63,296 bases of DNA from NCBI GenBank assembly GCA_903840165.1, contig CAIMEY010000069.1, positions 1 through 63,296 of the forward strand. Reading direction: 5' to 3'. Position 1 is the first letter of the stretch; the number at the start of each line of letters is the position of its first letter. The DNA comes from an uncultured Myxococcales bacterium (GTDB lineage Bacteria; Myxococcota_A; UBA9042). Under the pieces are notes generated by a model. The model ran no database searches. It was not told the DNA's origin and saw only the letters and a program-made list of their open reading frames with translations. The translations under genes were made by a program, and so were the position numbers. Positions 59,963-63,296 of this stretch are shown piece after piece.

Positions 59963-62074
59963 TTAGTCCATCAATTCATGACGTAAATACGCGTAAGTGA
60001 GAGCCCACATCTTGGCCTGCTGGGCGTTGTTCGCGGCCCCTGCGTGCCCGCCCTCCGTATTCTCGTAGTACAGGACGTCCGCGCCCAAATCCTTCATCTT
60101 TGCATACATCTTGCGCGCATGGCCGGGGTGAACGCGGTCGTCGCGAGTCGATGTTAGAAACAGAACCTTTGGATATGTAATACCTTTCTTGACATTTTGG
60201 TACGGCGAATACTTGCTGATGTAAGCCCATTGCTGCGGCTCATCCGGATCGCCGTATTCGCCCATCCACGACGCGCCGGCCAGTAAGTGGTTGTAACGCT
60301 TCATGTCTAGCAGGGGAACCTGGCATACCGCGGCGTGAAACAACTCAGGCCTTTGGACGAGGACGGCCCCGACCAGCAGCCCGCCGTTTGACCCGCCCTC
60401 GATTGCAAGGTAGCGCGGCGTCGTCACTTTTCGCGCCACCAAGTCCTCGGCAACCGCCGCGAAATCGTCGTAGGCGCGTTGGCGGTTGGCCTTGAGCGCC
60501 GCTTGGTGCCAGGACGGGCCGAATTCGCCGCCTCCCCGAATGTTTGCCAATACATACGTTCCCCCAGCCTCCAGCCAACTGGCTCCGAGGCCGCCGCTGT
60601 AAGTCGGCGTCAGAGCCACCTCGAATCCGCCATAACCATATAATAATGTAGGGTTGCGTCCGTCTGCGCGCAGATCCGAATTGCCAACGATGAAGTAGGG
60701 AATCATCGCGCCATCGCGAGACTTCGCGTAAGACTGCTGAACTCGTAGGTTTTTAGCCACGAATTGCACAGGGGCCGATTTCAACCGTTCCAAAGCACCG
60801 GGGGACTCACCGCCCAGATACAGCGAGGATGGCGTCAGAAAGTCCTGAAAACTAAGGAAGTATTGGTTGGAGGCAAGTGCATCGACGGGCGTGGCGCTGC
60901 CGGTACCCAACCCGGGCATTGGAATTTCGCGGCGCTGCCATGTTCCGTGCTGCAAACTGACTTCAAAGACGCGGGTTTTGACGTTGTCCAGCACGGTCAG
61001 CAGCAGTTGGTCGCGCGTGTGCGTGGTCGCCTCCAGAGATGTGGTCGGCGAAGGGGTAAAAATGATTGAAATCAAATTGTTGTCTACGTGGTGTCCATCG
61101 ATTGGCATGGCCAGAAGGGCACCGGCCGGAAAGGTTCGGTCGCCAACCGTCCATGATGAACGAGTTGATAATAGAAGCCAATCCCCAAAGACGGTCGCAT
61201 CGGCGTCGTCGGGCTTGTCCAGCCGAGTCAACTGTCCCTGGCGATGTAGAAAGACTTCGTTTGTCCAAAATGTCATCGCCCGGACAACCAGTTCGTGCTC
61301 GTGACCAGGGGTAAACTCTTTGTAACCATAGACATGCACATCGCTTGTCTGGCCAGCAAAAAGCGTCGTCGCAGCGGACAACGGCGAGCCGCGGTGCCAA
61401 GTCTTGACCAATCGGGCGTAACCGGAATCCGTCATCGTTCCGGGGCCAAAGTCGGTGGCGGCCAGCACCGTGTTGTCATCGACCCAGGACAGGCCGCCCT
61501 TGGCCTCAGGCAGCTCGAATCCGTCTGCAATGAAGGCCTTCTTTTCAATGTCAAATTCGCGTATTACCACGGCATCTCCGCCTCCTCGTGACAAGGAAAG
61601 CAGGCACCGTCGGTAGGCTGGAGGCAAGCAGGAAGCCCCCTTCCACACCCAGTTTTCTTTTTCAATTTTGCTGAGTTCATCGAGGTCGAGAACCGTTGTC
61701 CAGTTGATCTTCTCTTGGCGATAGTCTGCCCATGAGGCGCGTCGCCAGAGGCCCCTCGGATTTGCCTCATCTTTCCAGAAGTTATACAGGAATTTTCCCA
61801 TCTGCGTGACGTAGGGGATGCGCGCCTTGTCGTTGTAGATGGCCAACAACCGCTGATAGATCTGTTGATATTTAGGCAGTTGACCCAGTTGTGCCCACGA
61901 ACGGTCGTTGGCCGTCTTTACGAAATCCGTGGCTTTGGCGCTGCCAATGTCCTCCAGCCATAGATACGGGTCGTCTTCGGTGGCACTGCGCGGTAAGGAT
62001 ACGGGATCCTTGGCAAATGCAACGGAGGCCAGTAGGAGAAGTATCGCAAGGAGGCTAGCTGAGACGCGAATCAT
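59963..62074 (-). CDS. Prolyl oligopeptidase family serine peptidase (S9A-like), exported
   Basis: A 703-residue peptidase. A signal peptide (SASLLAILLLLASVAFA) is followed by the N-terminal beta-propeller (residues about 40-430) and an alpha/beta hydrolase domain. The catalytic serine is in AIEGGSNGGLLVG, the aspartate in TSTRDDRVHPGHA and the histidine in ENTEGGHAGAA. The oxyanion region is LLYGYGGFEVALTP, and YVLANIRGGGEFG is typical of the family. It cleaves short peptides after proline, here likely in the periplasm. The next gene upstream is the radical SAM enzyme. Confidence 0.92.
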   Translation of the reverse strand: MIRVSASLLAILLLLASVAFAKDPVSLPRSATEDDPYLWLEDIGSAKATDFVKTANDRSWAQLGQLPKYQQIYQRLLAIYNDKARIPYVTQMGKFLYNFWKDEANPRGLWRRASWADYRQEKINWTTVLDLDELSKIEKENWVWKGASCLPPAYRRCLLSLSRGGGDAVVIREFDIEKKAFIADGFELPEAKGGLSWVDDNTVLAATDFGPGTMTDSGYARLVKTWHRGSPLSAATTLFAGQTSDVHVYGYKEFTPGHEHELVVRAMTFWTNEVFLHRQGQLTRLDKPDDADATVFGDWLLLSTRSSWTVGDRTFPAGALLAMPIDGHHVDNNLISIIFTPSPTTSLEATTHTRDQLLLTVLDNVKTRVFEVSLQHGTWQRREIPMPGLGTGSATPVDALASNQYFLSFQDFLTPSSLYLGGESPGALERLKSAPVQFVAKNLRVQQSYAKSRDGAMIPYFIVGNSDLRADGRNPTLLYGYGGFEVALTPTYSGGLGASWLEAGGTYVLANIRGGGEFGPSWHQAALKANRQRAYDDFAAVAEDLVARKVTTPRYLAIEGGSNGGLLVGAVLVQRPELFHAAVCQVPLLDMKRYNHLLAGASWMGEYGDPDEPQQWAYISKYSPYQNVKKGITYPKVLFLTSTRDDRVHPGHARKMYAKMKDLGADVLYYENTEGGHAGAANNAQQAKMWALTYAYLRHELMD

Positions 62075-62097
62075 TGAATATCCTTGATTTTGAACGG

Positions 62098-63054
62098 CTA
62101 TTGCGATGACGCCCGCCGAGCAACGGTCACTGCGTCGCTACGAGCCACAAACTCATCCCAGCCAAAGTATTGGGGATATTCGCGCCACGGACCTTCGCAT
62201 ACGCCTGCCCAAGTACAGGCTGCACAGGGTGGACCGTGGGCCTTTCCTTCGGAAACGCGGTATGCCTTGTAATCATCGATGGTTGTAGTGCCCTCGTAGA
62301 CCAAGGTCGCCGGTGTCCGCAGTTCCGTGGCCGTGGCTTCCAATCCGTGGAGGGTGCAAAACGGCATTGCCTCGGTGACGGCAACTCTTTGATTGGCTTG
62401 AATTCTGTGGACAGCGGTGGCGAGCAAAGGAGCCACTTCCTGATAGCGAGGTACCGTTTGCGCCCAGGTGCGCTCGGCTGTGCCAATCGCGTGGACGAAT
62501 GCGAACTGGATCTGTTGGACGCCGAGGCGAAGCAAGAGGTTAGCAATATCAGGAAGATGAGCCGCATTGTCGCGGACGATGACTGTTTGGGTGAGTACGA
62601 CCTGACCCATGGATACCAAGTGCTTAATTCCTTGAATACACTGGTCAAATGACCCTCGGCAACCGGTCAGATTGTCGTGCAGGGCGGCGATGTGCCCGTG
62701 CACCGACGGGTTGAACCGGTTGACGCCCGCCGAGACGAGAGCTTGGCAGTAATTGCGATAAGCTAGGCGACGCCCGTTGGTTTGGAGCTGAATGACCTTG
62801 TAGCCAAGGCCGCGGGCATGGGCTGCAATCTCTTCGATATCACTACGAATGGTGGCTTCACCGCCGGTCAGCACGACTCGGTCACATTGGGCGCGTGCGG
62901 CGGCAAGGCGGTCGAGCACTTCGGATGTCGTTAAATCGTCGACACTTTCGCGCTTGTCGCCCTGAACACAAAAGGAGCACCGGTTGTTGCAGCGAAAGCC
63001 AACCTTGAGGTCAAGCTTGCCCGGCGGTGGTGTTGATACGCATTCATGTTTCAT
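62098..63054 (-). CDS. Radical SAM enzyme, unknown substrate
   Basis: A 318-residue radical SAM protein. The cluster motif is VGFRCNNRCSFCVQGDKR (CxxxCxxC) and the SAM contact is VVLTGGEATIRSD. The middle has IQLQTNGRRLAY and FNPSVHGHIAALHD. C-terminal cysteines in PPCAACTWAGVCEGPW look like a truncated SPASM or twitch region that could hold an auxiliary cluster. It is distinct from biotin synthase. The substrate (peptide or small molecule) is unknown; no obvious precursor peptide gene is seen. ATG at 63054. Confidence 0.8.
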   Translation of the reverse strand: MKHECVSTPPPGKLDLKVGFRCNNRCSFCVQGDKRESVDDLTTSEVLDRLAAARAQCDRVVLTGGEATIRSDIEEIAAHARGLGYKVIQLQTNGRRLAYRNYCQALVSAGVNRFNPSVHGHIAALHDNLTGCRGSFDQCIQGIKHLVSMGQVVLTQTVIVRDNAAHLPDIANLLLRLGVQQIQFAFVHAIGTAERTWAQTVPRYQEVAPLLATAVHRIQANQRVAVTEAMPFCTLHGLEATATELRTPATLVYEGTTTIDDYKAYRVSEGKAHGPPCAACTWAGVCEGPWREYPQYFGWDEFVARSDAVTVARRASSQ

Positions 63055-63203
63055 GGGTTAGGCAGAGTCCTGTGCGCCGCCACGGCCACCAAGGTCCCCG
63101 GTCTATCGCCCAGGTCAGCCGCACTGTCAAGCAGGCGGCTGTGGTGCGGGTTGGAGCGTCCAGGCGGGCGGGCTGGGGCCCGAGGAAACCACCTGAAAAA
63201 CTG

Positions 63204-63218
63204 CTTTGGTGTCCAAAG
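63204..63218 (-). repeat. Dispersed palindrome, copy 20
   Basis: CTTTGGTGTCCAAAG, perfect arms, in the otherwise empty 240 bases upstream of the radical SAM gene. Confidence 0.85.
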
Positions 63219-63296
63219 GATCAAACCATTGTATTTGTTTCACAATATGCCTCCGCAGTTGACGTTTCGCCACGCCGATTTGGCCCTACCCGCAGC

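Noticed and set aside
62605..62625. A further palindrome copy (GGATACCAAGTGC)
   Set aside because: It lies in the conserved coding of the radical SAM enzyme and lacks the flanking sequence.

Overview
The window reads as chromosomal DNA of a GC-rich, Gram-negative, Myxococcota-like bacterium (inference). The signs are three cysteine-rich extracellular enzymes ending in MYXO-CTERM-like sorting tails, several Ser/Thr kinases including two with an N-terminal PilZ domain, repeated CDDGNPCTDD-type modules, Asp/Gly/Pro-rich lipoprotein linkers and many outer-membrane proteins. There is no recognisable transposase, integrase, phage gene, rRNA, tRNA or CRISPR array.

Layout: 0-5 kb has a GIY-YIG nuclease, an MFS carrier, a small secreted protein, a cytochrome b561 and a decayed VWA gene. 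5-20.6 kb holds surface proteins and signalling: a GH25 muramidase and a metzincin protease with MYXO-CTERM tails, a GT-C-like membrane enzyme, a 1276-residue kinase/ATPase-like regulator, an aldehyde dehydrogenase and a methyltransferase-TPR protein. 20.8-31.3 kb carries a thioredoxin-like protein, rnj, engB and rimI, then a binding protein, sensor kinase and response regulator, with a foreign-looking secreted-protein gene between kinase and regulator. 31-37 kb: RNA methyltransferase, DJ-1/PfpI protein, lipoproteins, OmpA/Pal. 37-40.4 kb: two adjacent PilZ-kinases. 40.6-45.6 kb: CoA transferase, aldehyde dehydrogenase, M18 aminopeptidase and a Cys-rich protein. 45.8-52.5 kb: ferrochelatase, DyP peroxidase, a candidate selenoprotein (HMA plus thioredoxin), an amidase and a TonB-like protein. 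52.5-56.6 kb: the biotin operon bioB-bioF-bioD-bioA. 56.7-63 kb: DUF2164, an outer-membrane barrel, an OprB-type porin, a prolyl oligopeptidase and a radical SAM enzyme.

The most unusual feature is a dispersed imperfect palindrome (core CTTTGGTGTCCAAAG), found about 24 times at gene boundaries in both orientations and sometimes translated as the first or last residues of a protein. Two arm variants keep their pairing through matched changes. Two copies form the ends of a roughly 190-bp unit, and two such units in direct orientation flank the gene that separates the sensor kinase from its response regulator, so the palindromes or the unit may be mobile or recombinogenic.

The second is a reading frame at 49264-49920 with an in-frame TGA at the first cysteine position of an HMA-type CxxC motif, followed by a short stem-loop with AGGT in the loop: a good selenocysteine candidate. 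A third is a hairpin-rich repeat present in a compact form (3648-3748) and in an expanded form with 148 extra bases inside its central loop (32864-33110).
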